Notes under the pieces: model-generated
What the model saw: the letters and a program-made list of their open reading frames with translations, nothing else
Database searches by the model: none
What the model was told of the DNA's origin: nothing
Part shown: piece by piece, positions 8,879 through 19,205 of the stretch
Position numbering within the stretch: position 1 is the first letter of the stretch
How the letters are laid out: each line of letters starts with the position of its first letter
Position numbers and translations under genes: made by a program
From: Strigops habroptila
Taxonomy: Eukaryota; Chordata; Aves; Psittaciformes; Psittacidae
Direction of reading: 5' to 3'
NCBI RefSeq assembly: GCF_004027225.2
Contig: NC_044301.2
Location: forward strand, 23,911,586 to 23,975,585
DNA length: 64,000 bases

Positions 8879-11800
8879 TTAAAAAGAAGGTGAGATCCAC
8901 CGAGTGCTAATCTGGTGTACCTTTCCTGAACAGTCTTTGGCTTCCCATGCATAGGGATTTTTGGGTGTAACTAGTACCATTGGTACTGTTCCAACCTGGG
9001 GCATCTTCACCAGTACCGGTTGTCCGGTGTGAAGTCCCGTAAGGTGTTCCTCTGGCTTGGTATGAACCTTTGGGGAGATTACATTAGCAGATGCACAAAA
9101 AGCTTTCATTTTGGGACAGCCATCTCCACTCCATCTGTTATTTAATTGATAGATGGCATCACTCAATCGCAAATGCCACCCAGATTCATGAGTTTTTGCA
9201 AAACGCTTAACCAATCCACTGGTGCGTTCCACAATGCCATTAGCCTGGGGATAGTAGGGGGTGTGGAATACCCACCGAATCCCTTCTTCTTTGGCCCAGT
9301 CTTGTACTATTGTGGCTGTAAAATGTGACCCGTTGTCACTTTGGATTTCCTCTGGAAGGGGAAGTGTGCTAAACCACTCCTTAAGGCCCTTTCCTGTGTT
9401 TTCTCCTGTGGCTGATGTAAAGTCAGTGGCCACAGTGAGTCCAGAGATGATTTCTACTCCCACCAAGACATATTTCTTTCCACCTGATGGTCTCAATGGT
9501 CCAATAGAGTCAATTTGCCAGGAATGCCACAATGTTTTCCTGTCCCGAATATGTAAAGGAGGGGCTTTACTCGGATGGTCTTTATTGAGTCGTAAGCGAC
9601 ATTGTGAGCAGGCAGCCACTACCTGTTCACACAGCTTAACCGATACAGGCCATCCTCGGGCTAAACCTTCCCGATATAAATCAGCCCGCCCGGTATGGCC
9701 ACGTTTAACATGCAACCATTCGAGTAAGCGTTCCCATTTCTGATCATCATTTGAAATATCAATCTGCCTCAGTCGCGTGAGGCTGCCTACCTGCTGGTTA
9801 AATTGAGCAGTGATTGAGTTTGAACGGTCATGTCCTTTTACCCAACCAATATGTAGTACTTTTTGCTCCCCTATCTCCAACAGTTGTTTCCAGCTATCAG
9901 TTTCTCAAACTGGGACCCTGTTCACCTGCTAGTCATTTGCTGCCCAATGACCCACCCATTCGGTGGCTCCTTTGAAAACAGCATATGAATCGGTGTAAAT
10001 GTGACTAGCCCCGTGTTGTGCAGGTAGTAGGACTGCTCTAAGCTCTCCCACTTGTGCACTTCCTTCGCCTGTTTCAGTTATTCTTTCCCCCGTTGCTACC
10101 TCCAGTGCTACAGCTTTGTATTTCCACTGATTATTCTCTCGATAAGATGAGGCATCTGTAAACCACACTCCAGTAAGACCACTGCCTTCCTTCAGAGAGG
10201 GTGCTTCTCGAATCGGAGATGGTTTATTCGGTGGAGATTGGAATAACAGAGTGCCATCTATGTCTTTTTGCAGTTTGGATACTTTAACATTGCCTTCAGA
10301 GATTGGCATAATTTCATTAATGCCCTCTAAATAAGCATACCACTTACGAACTGTAGGTTTTTGGGCAATGCCAGCTGGTGGTGCCGTTCCTTTACGGACC
10401 ACATCCAGGAGGCGAAAAGGCCACCGAATGATTACACTCTGTTCTCTTCTTATTTGTTCTGCTCGTTTCACCGCTCGCCCTAGGGATAGTAGGCCTTTCT
10501 CAAGATCCGAATACCTCCTTTCGGTATCATTGAAAGAGTGAGAGCTAAACTCCAGTGGTCTTTCTGGTCCTTCTGGCCCCTTTTGCCATAAGTTGCAGTG
10601 AGAGCCATGTTCACTGCACCCCCATTCTACATGGATAGGGTCAGTTGGGTGGATAGGACCTAGCTGTTGGAATAATCTTAGCTCTTTTATTAGTAATTCC
10701 AGTGCATTGGTATGTTGTTCAGTCCATTCCCACTCTTTTCCCTGTTTGAGCAAACTATAAAGGGGACGGGCAATAATGGAGAAGCCAGGAATATGTTTAC
10801 GCCAGTAACCTAGAGTTCCCAAAACTTGCTGTAATTCCTTTACGCTGGATGGATTTTGTCCATGTTCTAGGTTTTTTAGGGTGTCCTGCGGGATAGAAGC
10901 AGCTCCTTTAACCCACCAGACGCCCAGAAATTTGACCTCTTGTGCGGGTCCCTGACAAAACTTTGAGTCTGGGATTTCTAAGCCCAGTTCGAGTAATGTT
11001 CCCCGAATGTTTTCCATTGTGTCTTTTACACTTTCTTGGTTTTCTCCCCCTACTAGGATGTCATCAATGTATTGGTATACAGTGTTGCCAGGTGGAACAG
11101 GAATTACTGCTAAGACTTAAGCCAAAGCATTGTGAGCGACGGTGGGGGAATGTTTATATCCTTGTGGAAGTCGGTTAAAAGTATATTGCATCCCTTTCCA
11201 CGTGAATGCAAATTGCGCTTTGTCCTGCTCAAGGAGGGGAATCATGAAAAACATATCTTTAACATCTAAGGCAGCCATCCAAGAATGGGCAGCTCCCTGT
11301 ATCATTGTCACAATTTCAGCAATATTTGGAACTGCCGCAGTTAGGGGTGCAGTATTGGCATTTAGCTGTCGGTAATCTACTGTGAAACGCCACTGCCCGG
11401 TGGGTTTCTTTACTGGCCACACCGGTGAATTATACGGTGAGTGAGTTCTTTTAATGATGCCTCTTTTCTCCAACTCTGTCACCACCCCATCAACCCCTGT
11501 AAGTGCTGCTGCAGGCAATGGGTATTGCCTGACATTGGTAACTTTAGATGCAGGTAAGGGTATGCATGTTTCTAGCAGACTTAACCTCATTGTGCCTGAT
11601 TCCTTTTCATGTCCTGCAAAACTCCACATAGTTCCACCTGGAAGTTTCCACGTTCGTCCACACAATATGTCAAATCCTAGAAGGTTGGTATATGCGGCAC
11701 CCACTAATACTTCTGCCCGGGTCAGTCTCTGTTCCTCTGGCAACCAGAGGGTTATTTTTGCAGTGGGGCATTCCTTTATCACGCCATCAATTCCTGTGAA

Positions 11801-12140
11801 TTTAACTCGGTGTCGGGTAGGTTTTATACCCAGGGTTTGTGCCGTCTCATTAGTGATCACTGACATTTGGGCTCCAGTAGCAAGAAGAAAGTTTACTAAT
11901 ATTTTTCGGGGTCCGACCGGAATGGCAATAATAGGTTCAGAGTTTTTATTAGAGAGCCATTGTACTGCTAACACCCGCCGGGCAGGGTGGCTCACTGCCC
12001 TCCCCGGGGATGCAAGTTTCTTTGCTGGGATTCTGACAGATCGATCAGGTTACATTCTGGTGCAGAGGGCACGCCTTCCTCATGGGTCAGGGATTCTCCA
12101 GTTAAACACTTTCCCCCTACCGGGTTATTCTTTCTAGATA
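8879..12140 (-). pseudogene. tRNA-Ser provirus pol (PR-RT-RNase H-IN), disrupted
   Basis: One frame, -1 relative to gag, spans protease, RT, RNase H and integrase. The protease motif reads LLATGA, with Ala where the catalytic Asp belongs (about 11880). RT carries FTVDYRQLN, LPQGYKHSP and an intact YIDD (about 11060-11075). RNase H carries TDASS, GELRA and YTDSYAVF. Integrase carries HxxxxxH and CSQC zinc-binding residues, D in QIDSIG, D in SDNGSHF and E in NGIVER, and ends in a C-terminal domain at 8879. In-frame stops are TAA at 11117-11119 inside RT, TAG at 9929-9931 and TGA at 9905-9907 between RNase H and integrase. The 5' limit is approximate because pol overlaps the end of gag. Confidence 0.9.
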
Positions 12141-12259
12141 GAGATCGGACCAATATACGGAGATCCTCTGTAGAGAAACCATGTAGGAATTGTCGAGGCA
12201 TACCTAGACTTAGGGCCTTACGCCACAATTCATTCCGTTCCTTGTTAGGTTTAAACCTC

Positions 12260-12350
12260 CCATCAGATTTAGAGTTTTGGGTAGAAAAACAATCAGATTT
12301 AAAATTTTGAGTATAAGTTTGGTCAGATTTAGAATTTTGAGTGTAGACTT
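12260..12350 (-). repeat. 30-bp tandem repeat in gag (TQNSKSD units)
   Basis: Three direct 30-bp copies encode TQNSKSD, TQNFKSD and TQNSKSD, each followed by three variable residues. The strand identity of the copies is high, suggesting recent slippage expansion. Confidence 0.75.
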
Positions 12351-13254
12351 GGTGAGCCCTTCGGGTGTGATCGGGGGTTTTTTCTCTGAATGAACCGACC
12401 CAGCCCACTTGGCGTCCGTATTTGTCTGCTTCTTGTACAAATTCGTTCCAGGTTAGTGCATAAGCCTGTTGGCCTCGCCTACGACCTTGACCTCGTATGC
12501 GGCCCTGAATATTGACTACGAATGTTTTAAGGCAATTAGGAAAACCCTGAATGAGAGGATTTAATCGATCCGGATCAATAGGTGCTGACATCGGGGATTT
12601 CCGCAGCTCATCTCTATTATACATTGCTTGTATGCAAGCTGCTTTCTGTACAGCCTCAGCTAGATCAGTGTAGCTTGTGGTTTGGATCGATAGTGGTTCC
12701 CCTCTCTCCCGTGGGTCCATACCACCTGCCCAGTATGCAACTCGAGCAGTTAGGGAATAATGATGATCCCCTGGCAAGGTAGTTAAAAATACTCCGGGCC
12801 CCCAAAAACCTCCTGCTTCTTCCTCATTTAACATGACCATATCTCCTCCCTGAAGGGAGACTCACCATAGATACTCTGTCTCAGACTCTCCTGCCCGTCT
12901 TGAGTATTTTTCCTTTAATTTCAGTAATTCTGTTGGTGACCATGGAGTGGTACGCACAATAGTGTGGACCTCCTCATCACTATCAACAGCAGTTTCAGTT
13001 TTAATCAGAGGTCGTAAGGGAATCGATTGAAAAGCAAGGGTCCCTTCCACCTCATCATCATCACTGTCAGACCAAAAATCTTCTGTCTGAGCTGGGCAAC
13101 GCATTAACCTACGAATCTGCTGGACCGGAGCAGAAGGTTGCATTTTATCCAACAGCCCATTCACCTTTTCCAGTAGTCATTTAAGTTGATAATTTTGATT
13201 CATTAGTCGATCAACTCGGGATCCTAAGATCTTATTTTCAACCCCGAATCGATC

Positions 13255-13422
13255 AGCTTGTGATATAAGTTCATCATTTCGAGCTTCTAGTTTTTCATTT
13301 TTGCTCGCAAGCTGATCATTTTGAGTTTTTAATTTTTCATTTTCACTTGCAAGTTGATTATTTCGAGTTTCTAATTTTTCATTTTCGCTCGCAAGTTCAT
13401 CATTTCGAGCCTCTAGTTTTTC
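13255..13422 (-). repeat. 42-bp tandem repeat in gag (coiled coil)
   Basis: Four imperfect 42-bp units encode heptad-like 14-residue repeats alternating charged and Leu positions (EKLExRNxxLASEN). The unit length of two heptads keeps the coil in register. Confidence 0.85.
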
Positions 13423-13732
13423 TCCTGTCTCCTTATGAAAAGCTAATGATGACTTCAGCACCTCATTTTCTGATTTCAGAGTTGTATATTCTACAGCAGA
13501 AATCAGATTAGGAGCAGGGGCATTTTTAGCTTCTCATTGTGCACAAGATAAACAGGCACCTAACACTGCACAAATAACATTTTTAGCTTTTCCCACTCTG
13601 ATCTTTTGTAAAGCCTGACATTGTTCAATACGTTCTACCACTTTCTCTTCATCTTTCCAAAATTCTTGGGCCCACTCCTTCCCAGCCAGGGAAGGGGCAC
13701 AATCATATTTTTGCAGCAGTTTATCCATGGCA

Positions 13733-13750
13733 ATCCTGCCGACTACGCCA
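13733..13750 (-). promoter_or_regulatory. Primer binding site for tRNA-Ser(AGA)
   Basis: The minus strand reads TGGCGTAGTCGGCAGGAT, an 18-base complement of the tRNA-Ser(AGA) 3' end including CCA. It sits 6 nt inside the 5' LTR boundary at 13757. Position and length are right for a retroviral PBS. Confidence 0.9.
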
Positions 13751-13756
13751 ATTTTC

Positions 13757-14921
13757 TGTTGCGTGAAAGGGTAAAATAATTTGGCAGAAAATAAACCCCC
13801 TTGCTTTCCAGCTGGTCCTCAGATATTAGAGGGGCTGGGTGCGGCTGGGCTTAGATTCTGAGTGATGCCCAATTTGCCACTATCAGTCCGGTCGCATTCA
13901 ATATATTGTATAATCACGATTCCGGATGCACTAATAGTGCACTGCACCTTCAGTCTAATCGTGCTCACGAACTAGCACGGCCACACTGAGGGAGCTGGTC
14001 GCGTTCAATGAGAGATTTACGATTAGCTACTTAAACAGTGCAGTTTATTAAAGCAACAGATACAGGTTCTTGTGGATTGCCAGTGATAAATACACTGTCT
14101 GCAAAAGCACGTGCAAATAATAAAGTATACAACCGCACGACAAAGTTATGAATAATACAGCCTGGCTTTAAAGTATAAAAGTAAAGAGTAACTCTATACA
14201 GAGATTCCTAATTTTCCCGGGGAAGCACTGGATACAGTGCAAGTCTTACCCAAAGGCGTCCCTATGGGGGGGAAGAAAGGTCCAGCCCGTCGACCGGTCC
14301 CAGGAGTCGAGAGTAGTCAGCTGATGGGGTCTTCCTCGGCTCCTCCACGATGATGTCTTCCCTAAAGCCCCCACTTTTGGGGTCATTTTTATACTATTTT
14401 TCACTTTCAAGGTGGAGCTTGAGTGACTCTAGTCATACATACCTTTATTGTTACTGGTGTAAATTTTCCTCGCTTTGCTTTTAAAGGTATATGCCACAAA
14501 AAGTTCAAAGAGCATGCTCAAAGAGGGGTGGTCTCACTTTGGAGGCGGGTAGCATTGGAGGTGGAGGTGTGTTTTCGTATTAAAATGCATTATAATGAAG
14601 CAAAGTTCACACAAAGGACAGCATTTTGTCAAAAGATGACAGGCCGTTGGCTCAGGGCAGCAAGTATGCAGCTTATCAGTTTTAAGTACCACCTAGTTCC
14701 CATCTCTGCTGGTGTTGGGACAGAGTTTGGCTGCAGAATCTCCACTCTGCTCCATCCTCCGTCAAGCAGTGTTGCCACGGGAACCGCTGTGGAGTGAATT
14801 CCTGGCATACCACATGCAGCTGCATCTTACCCTGAAAGTCCGTTTTTCCTTTATGTGTGAGCAATGTTACATTTTTAAATATAAGTTTAATTTCTAAATC
14901 ATATTCAGTAATTATCCCACA
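13757..14921 (-). repeat. tRNA-Ser provirus 5' LTR
   Basis: The 1165-bp partner of the LTR at 5353-6518 has the same TG...CA ends and the same TATA and AATAAA positions. I count roughly 15-20 differences from the other copy, mostly transitions, including a cluster near 14075-14135. Confidence 0.92.
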
Positions 14922-16051
14922 CCCTGTAGGCAAGGGGAAAAGCAAATGAGAGGCACAAACAGCAACCCCTGCAGTGAAGAAAGATGAAGGCCTAATGCAA
15001 TTACTATAGGGGACAGCATCTGAACAAGAGTTAATAATACATGAATCAGAGGAAGAGGAAGAAGAAGAAGAGGTGACTTCTCGACCCTGGACCTCAACCG
15101 AGCTGCGGAATATGTGAAAAGATTTCACCCGTCTTCCAGGGGAGCACATTGTCACCTGGTTGCTCCGATGCTGGGACAATGGGGCCGATGGTCACGAACT
15201 AGAAGGTAGGGAAGCCAAGCAGCTGGGATCACTTACTAGGGAAGGAAGAATTGACAAAGCGATTGCAAAGGAGAAATGAGCCCTCAGCCTTTGGAGGTGG
15301 CTCCTGGCAGCTGTGAAGGAAAGGTTTCCCTACAAGTACGATGTTCCATGTCGTTCGGTCAAGTGGACCACGACAGAGAGAGGCATCCAGTCCCTGAGGG
15401 AATCAGCCATTCTAGAGATGATCTATCGTAGGCCGGATGCCGGGAATGCATCCGTAGATCCAGATGAAGTCGAATGTACACGACCGATGTGGCGGAAACT
15501 TCCATGGAGTGCACCATCATCATATGCCCACACATTGGCATCAATGACCTGGAATGACGTAGCACCACCAACAGTGGATGAAGTGACTCATCAACTCCGA
15601 GAGTTCGAAGACAATCTCACCCCTTCCATCATTTCAGCTGTGGAAAAACTGTCCCAGGTGTTCAAACAATTGAGTGATGATTTATCTGATCTATCCAGCT
15701 CCCCACGTGTACCAACCCATGTCTCAACTATTAACAGAAGGCGCCCTACTGCTCAAGAGAGAAGATATAGGAGGTACACACCACAGGCCACCCTATGGTT
15801 TTACCTTCAGGATCATGGAGAAGACATGAGAAAGTGGGATGGAAAACCTACCTCAGTTCTGGAGAAACGGGTTCGTGAATTGGAGAACAATGGTTAAGGA
15901 TGATCCTCCCAGGAAAGTTGCTGCTCCAGTCTCTGGTGAGCAGTTTCCCAGATGGAGTGGAAAAGCTGATTTTACTCCAGCTCCCGTGGTAAGGAATACT
16001 AATCCCTTTCTACAAGACATAAGTGGAGAATCTTATGATCACTATTAGAGG
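14922..16051 (+). pseudogene. ERVL-like element 1 gag, 3' part
   Basis: The frame resumes after the nested provirus with a Glu-rich stretch (about 15045-15075), then the capsid-like region with RFPYKYDVPCRSVKWTTTE and PPTVDEVTHQLREFEDNLTP. It ends with a basic Arg-rich segment and PVSGEQFPRWSGKADFTP before a stop near 16048. In-frame stops occur before 15313 (TGA at about 15278, where the second copy reads CAA) and a frame change lies near 15890. The same protein is encoded by the copy at 26150-27088, which confirms it as gag. No zinc knuckle is visible, as usual in class III elements. Confidence 0.75.
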
Positions 16052-16637
16052 GGCCCTGCCTCCAGCCAGGAGGAAGAGAGTGACAGTCAGGTTTACTGGA
16101 CTGTGTGGATAAGATGGCGTGGCACATCAGTCCCACAGGAGTATAAGGCTCTAGAAGATACCGGTGCACAGTGTACCCTGCTGCTGTCAAACTATCAAGG
16201 GGTGGAACCCATTTATATTTCTGGAGTGACAGGAGGATCCCAAGAGTTGACTGTACTGGAGGCTTAAATCAGCCCGACTGGGAGGAAGTAACAAAAGCAC
16301 CCCATTGTGACTGGTCCAGAGGCTCCATGCATCCTTGGCATAGACTATCTCAGGAGAGGGTACTTCAAAGACCCAAAAGTGTACCAATGGGCTTTCGGTA
16401 TCACTGAGGAAATTAAGCAGCTGTCCACCTTGCCCGGTCTCTCAGAGGATCCTTCTGTTGTGGGGTTGCTGAAGGTCGAAGAACAGCAAGTGCCAGTCAT
16501 GACCACAACAGTGCACCATCAGCAATATCGCACCAACCGAGACTCCCTGATTCCCATCCATAAGCTGATCCATAGACTGGAGATCCAAGGAGTGATCAGC
16601 AGGACCTGCTCACCCTTTAACAGCCCCATATGGCCAG
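16052..16637 (+). pseudogene. ERVL-like element 1 protease and RT start
   Basis: The segment encodes the protease with an intact DTGAQCTLL catalytic motif near 16160 and the flap region (ISGVTGG). It continues through ILGIDYLRRG into the RT N-terminus (GVISRTCSPFNSPIWPV), where the ERVK insertion at 16638 interrupts it. A TAA near 16265 breaks the frame between protease and RT. RT continues at 19206, so the two parts are one gene split by a mobile element. Confidence 0.8.
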
Positions 16638-17002
16638 TGTGGCTTATGAAATGCATGGACTCAGAGCATTTTCATGCAGTGAATCACTTTATTGCCTATT
16701 GCTCTAACTTTTATACTGTTCTAGCAAAGCTGTCTTTAGCCTATTGCTCTAACTCTTATGCCAAACTATTTTATCACATTATGTTTAGTTCCTGGTTTGC
16801 AGTTTTGGTTTTTACACATTCTTCGTCTTTTCAGAAACAGTCCCAGAATAACCAGTTCCTTATCTTTCTGTTCTACTCCTGTCCAGCTGGGTTGCTCTGC
16901 TTAATCACACAGTGTACTTTGCTTCTTCTTTAACTCTTTCTTCTCCAGCCAAGCAGCTACCTCTCTTTGGCAATAATGAAATAGTTTCCATCCTCTCCTA
17001 CA
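16638..17002 (-). repeat. ERVK 3' LTR
   Basis: A 365-bp LTR whose minus strand starts TGTAGGAGAGGATGG and ends CATAAGCCACA. The env reading frame ends about 45 nt inside it (16957). Confidence 0.9.
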
Positions 17003-17223
17003 TCTCCCCCTTTATTTACCTGCGAAAGGGCAAGGTTCGCATATAACTGTGTGACCATAACCTGATTCATACTTCGTTTGATTGATTGTTGAACACAAGA
17101 AAAAAGACAAGGAAGACATAAGGCAATCATTAATACAGCAATTAGAGCTACTAAAATAAACCACATTGTGGACTCTTTAGTCTCATTGGCAAGTGTGAGC
17201 CAAACGTTGGTGTCAGGCAACAC
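16957..17223 (-). pseudogene. ERVK env C-terminal fragment
   Basis: An 88-codon remnant holds the end of the TM ectodomain, a membrane span (MWFILVALIAVLMIALCLPCLF) and a cytoplasmic tail. The LPCLFSCVQQSIKRSM pattern parallels LPCLLQCLQRLIERSM in the provirus at 22929-25688, so the two belong to related env lineages. The ectodomain and SU have been deleted. The last 15 codons lie in the 3' LTR. Confidence 0.7.
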
Positions 17224-17230
17224 AGGTGGT

Positions 17231-18700
17231 TTATAGGAGTGTCCTCCTTAACCACAAGCAAAGATGATAAGAAGGGCCGAATACAGCGCGCAGGAACCCA
17301 TCGGGGCTGATTACCTGTGGAGACACAAGCATAGCCCCGACCCCATGTTTTATCTGGGCGGCCAATGCAGAGGCTAAAGCTGCATGGTGTCCTGTGGTTC
17401 CTATATTCTGACATGCTCGAACCGTATCTGCAAAGGTAGGGTTACGACTGCGAAGAGGCTGTAATACTCGCTTGCAGTCATCATTGGCATTATCATATGC
17501 TAATTGCTTTAGTAATAACTCTCGAGCCTCCTCATGCTCGACCTGTCGTTGTAAAACATTTTGGAGGCGATAGACAAAGACAGGATACGGCTCCTTCGGA
17601 CCCTGCAAAACCTTGGCAAAAGATTCACTAGAGGCGCGTCCGGACTCAGGTATTTTCCGGACCGCTTTAAGAGCAGTCTCCTTAATCTGTAAATAAGCCT
17701 CCCTAGGATGCCCAGCTTGCACAATAGGAGCTGCATGATTATTCTCCCCAGCTAATTGCTCATAGGAAATAGCAAGTGCCCAACTAAGATTGTCTATTGA
17801 GGTCACCACACACTGCTCGCGAAAGTCGAACATCCACATCATATACTGAATTGGGGTGAGCAATGATTTCCAGTCATGAGGTGTAAATACATAAGATTCT
17901 GCTGTTGCTTCAAGAAGGGACATGGCAACTGTACTATGAATTCCTCCTTCCCGAACAGCTGTACGCAACTCTTTAACAGCCTCATATGGCAACGGTTGCC
18001 ATTCGGGAGTCTGGTGTGGCCAATAGACAACCAGGCACGCCACCGCTACCCCCATGTCCCCCCGCTTAAGAGTTTCCCACTTGCAGTCCTGCCATCGGTC
18101 CTCCAGACCCCACCCCTGCTTCCCTGTAAATGTCCATAACTCAGTAGGGGGAGGAAACAAGTCCAGCTCCTTCTCCAGATCTACAAAACCAGGATCAAAG
18201 GGGTCTGTAGGGTCATCAGGGTCATCAGGGTCATCATTCAACTCAGCTGCTTCCGACAGAGGTGCTTGCGCCATGAAGATTGTCGAGGTCGGCGGCGAGG
18301 ACTGCGACAACAAAGGAGGTGCAGACGGGAAGACAGCTGGTGATGAGGCTTCAGGAGAATTTACCCCCTTACGAGCCCTGGTAGCTTCCTTAGATGTGAT
18401 GGCATCAGCGGCAGCACTGGTTTGTATCTGGCAAAGAGTGGCCAGGATTTGCCACCAGGTTGCTAAATGCTTCCCTGCCGTGGGGTCCCCGTTTGAAGCA
18501 GCATCATGCAGCCGTTTACCAACAGCTTGCCAAGCAGGGATTTGGAAAGTGCCGCCAGCTGGAAAATCAGGCACTTTATCACGGATCCATTCTAACAAAG
18601 TCACAAGTTGCGGACCCGATACGGGCTGATGCTGAGCTTCAAGCAGACAGCACATTACTTCCAGACTGCACTGCTGATCTCGGGATAACTTCCCTCCCAT
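17231..18700 (-). pseudogene. ERVK gag, 3'-truncated
   Basis: A 489-codon open frame starts at ATG 18698-18700 with MGGKLSRDQ, carrying a myristoylation-type Gly2. It holds a matrix domain, a Pro-rich region with a PPLLSQSSPPTS stretch, an Asp-Pro repeat (DDPDDPDDPTDPFDP, about 18190-18240) and a capsid. The capsid's major homology region is at about 17560-17620 (QGPKEPYPVFVYRLQ). The C-terminal 35 or so residues come from sequence beyond a deletion junction and the nucleocapsid zinc knuckles are gone. The frame is otherwise intact, so a capsid-bearing product is conceivable if the 5' LTR is active. Confidence 0.85.
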
Positions 18701-18815
18701 GGTTCCCGACCGCTCACCTTCTTAGCAGTGATGGGTGCACAATATCAAAGTTTCTGCAGCTCCTGGTTCAGTCGGGCTACGCCACCGGTTCGGGCTCCGT
18801 GAGCCTCCTATTCAT

Positions 18816-18834
18816 GTCCCAGTTCGGGTGGCCA
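18816..18834 (-). promoter_or_regulatory. ERVK primer binding site, tRNA-Lys-like
   Basis: The minus strand reads TGGCCACCCGAACTGGGAC, 2 nt inside the 5' LTR. It resembles the tRNA-Lys3 site (TGGCGCCCGAACAGGGAC) with one extra base and two changes. Tentative. Confidence 0.5.
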
Positions 18835-18836
18835 TT

Positions 18837-19205
18837 TGTGGCGTATGTAAGGCACGGACTCAGAGCATTTTCATGCAGCAGATCACTTTATTGCCTATTG
18901 CTCTAACTTTTATACCGTTCTAGCAAAGCTATCTTTAACCTATTGCTCTAACTCTTATGCCAAACTATTTTATCACATCATGTTTAGTTCCTGGTTTACA
19001 GTTTTGGTTTTTCCAACATTCTTCATCGTTTCACAAACAGTCCCAGAATAACCAGTTCCTTATCTTTCTGTTCTCCTGCTCCTGTCCAGCTGGGTTGCTC
19101 TGCTTAATCACAGAGTGTGCTTTGCTGCTTCTTTAATTCTTTCTTCTCCAGCCAAGCAGCTACCTCTCTTTGGCAATAATCAAATAGTTTCCATCCTCTC
19201 CTACA
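18837..19205 (-). repeat. ERVK 5' LTR
   Basis: A 369-bp partner of 16638-17002, same ends, followed by the GGCCAG duplication. Confidence 0.9.

Larger units (their letters stand above)
11992..13728 (-). pseudogene. tRNA-Ser provirus gag, disrupted
   Basis: One reading frame of 579 codons starts at ATG 13726-13728 in a GCCATGG context, only 4 nt after the PBS. It is interrupted by three TGA codons (13534-13536, 13177-13179, 12862-12864). Residues about 100-155 form a coiled coil from four 14-residue units of the EKLEARNDELASEN type. An acidic patch (SDSDDDE) follows, then a capsid-like segment and, near 12260-12350, three copies of a 10-residue unit (YTQNSKSDQT type). No CCHC zinc knuckle was found. 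A basic RGQGRRRG stretch may serve as the nucleic-acid-binding part. The product would be the structural polyprotein, but this copy cannot make it whole. Confidence 0.82.
5353..14921 (-). mobile_element. Provirus with tRNA-Ser primer site (LTR-gag-pol-env-LTR)
   Basis: This is a complete provirus of about 9.57 kb lying antisense inside ERVL element 1. Two LTRs of about 1165 bp, TGTTGC...CCCACA in plus reading, bound it. Order on the minus strand is 5' LTR 14921-13757, PBS, gag, pol, env, 3' LTR 6518-5353. The LTRs are about 98-99% identical by eye, so the insertion is moderately recent, yet every gene carries stops or frameshifts. The flanks (GCCACTA left, CCCTGT right) show only an imperfect target duplication. 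The ERVL gag sequence resumes directly at 14922. Confidence 0.93.
16638..19205 (-). mobile_element. ERVK (betaretrovirus-like) provirus, gag plus env tail only
   Basis: LTRs at 16638-17002 and 18837-19205 (TG...CA) flank a 1.8-kb interior on the minus strand. The host RT codons give a perfect 6-bp target duplication, GGCCAG at 16632-16637 and 19206-19211. Pol and most of env are missing, so gag runs into the end of env. The LTRs differ at about 7% of sites by eye, so it is older than the other nested elements. Confidence 0.95.

Noticed and set aside
13255..13422. Regular 42-bp repeats as a CRISPR-like array
   Set aside because: Units are contiguous without spacers and encode a coiled coil in gag.
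18054..18629. 191-codon Ser/Gly-rich plus-strand frame
   Set aside because: Antisense shadow of the ERVK gag Pro/Asp-rich region.
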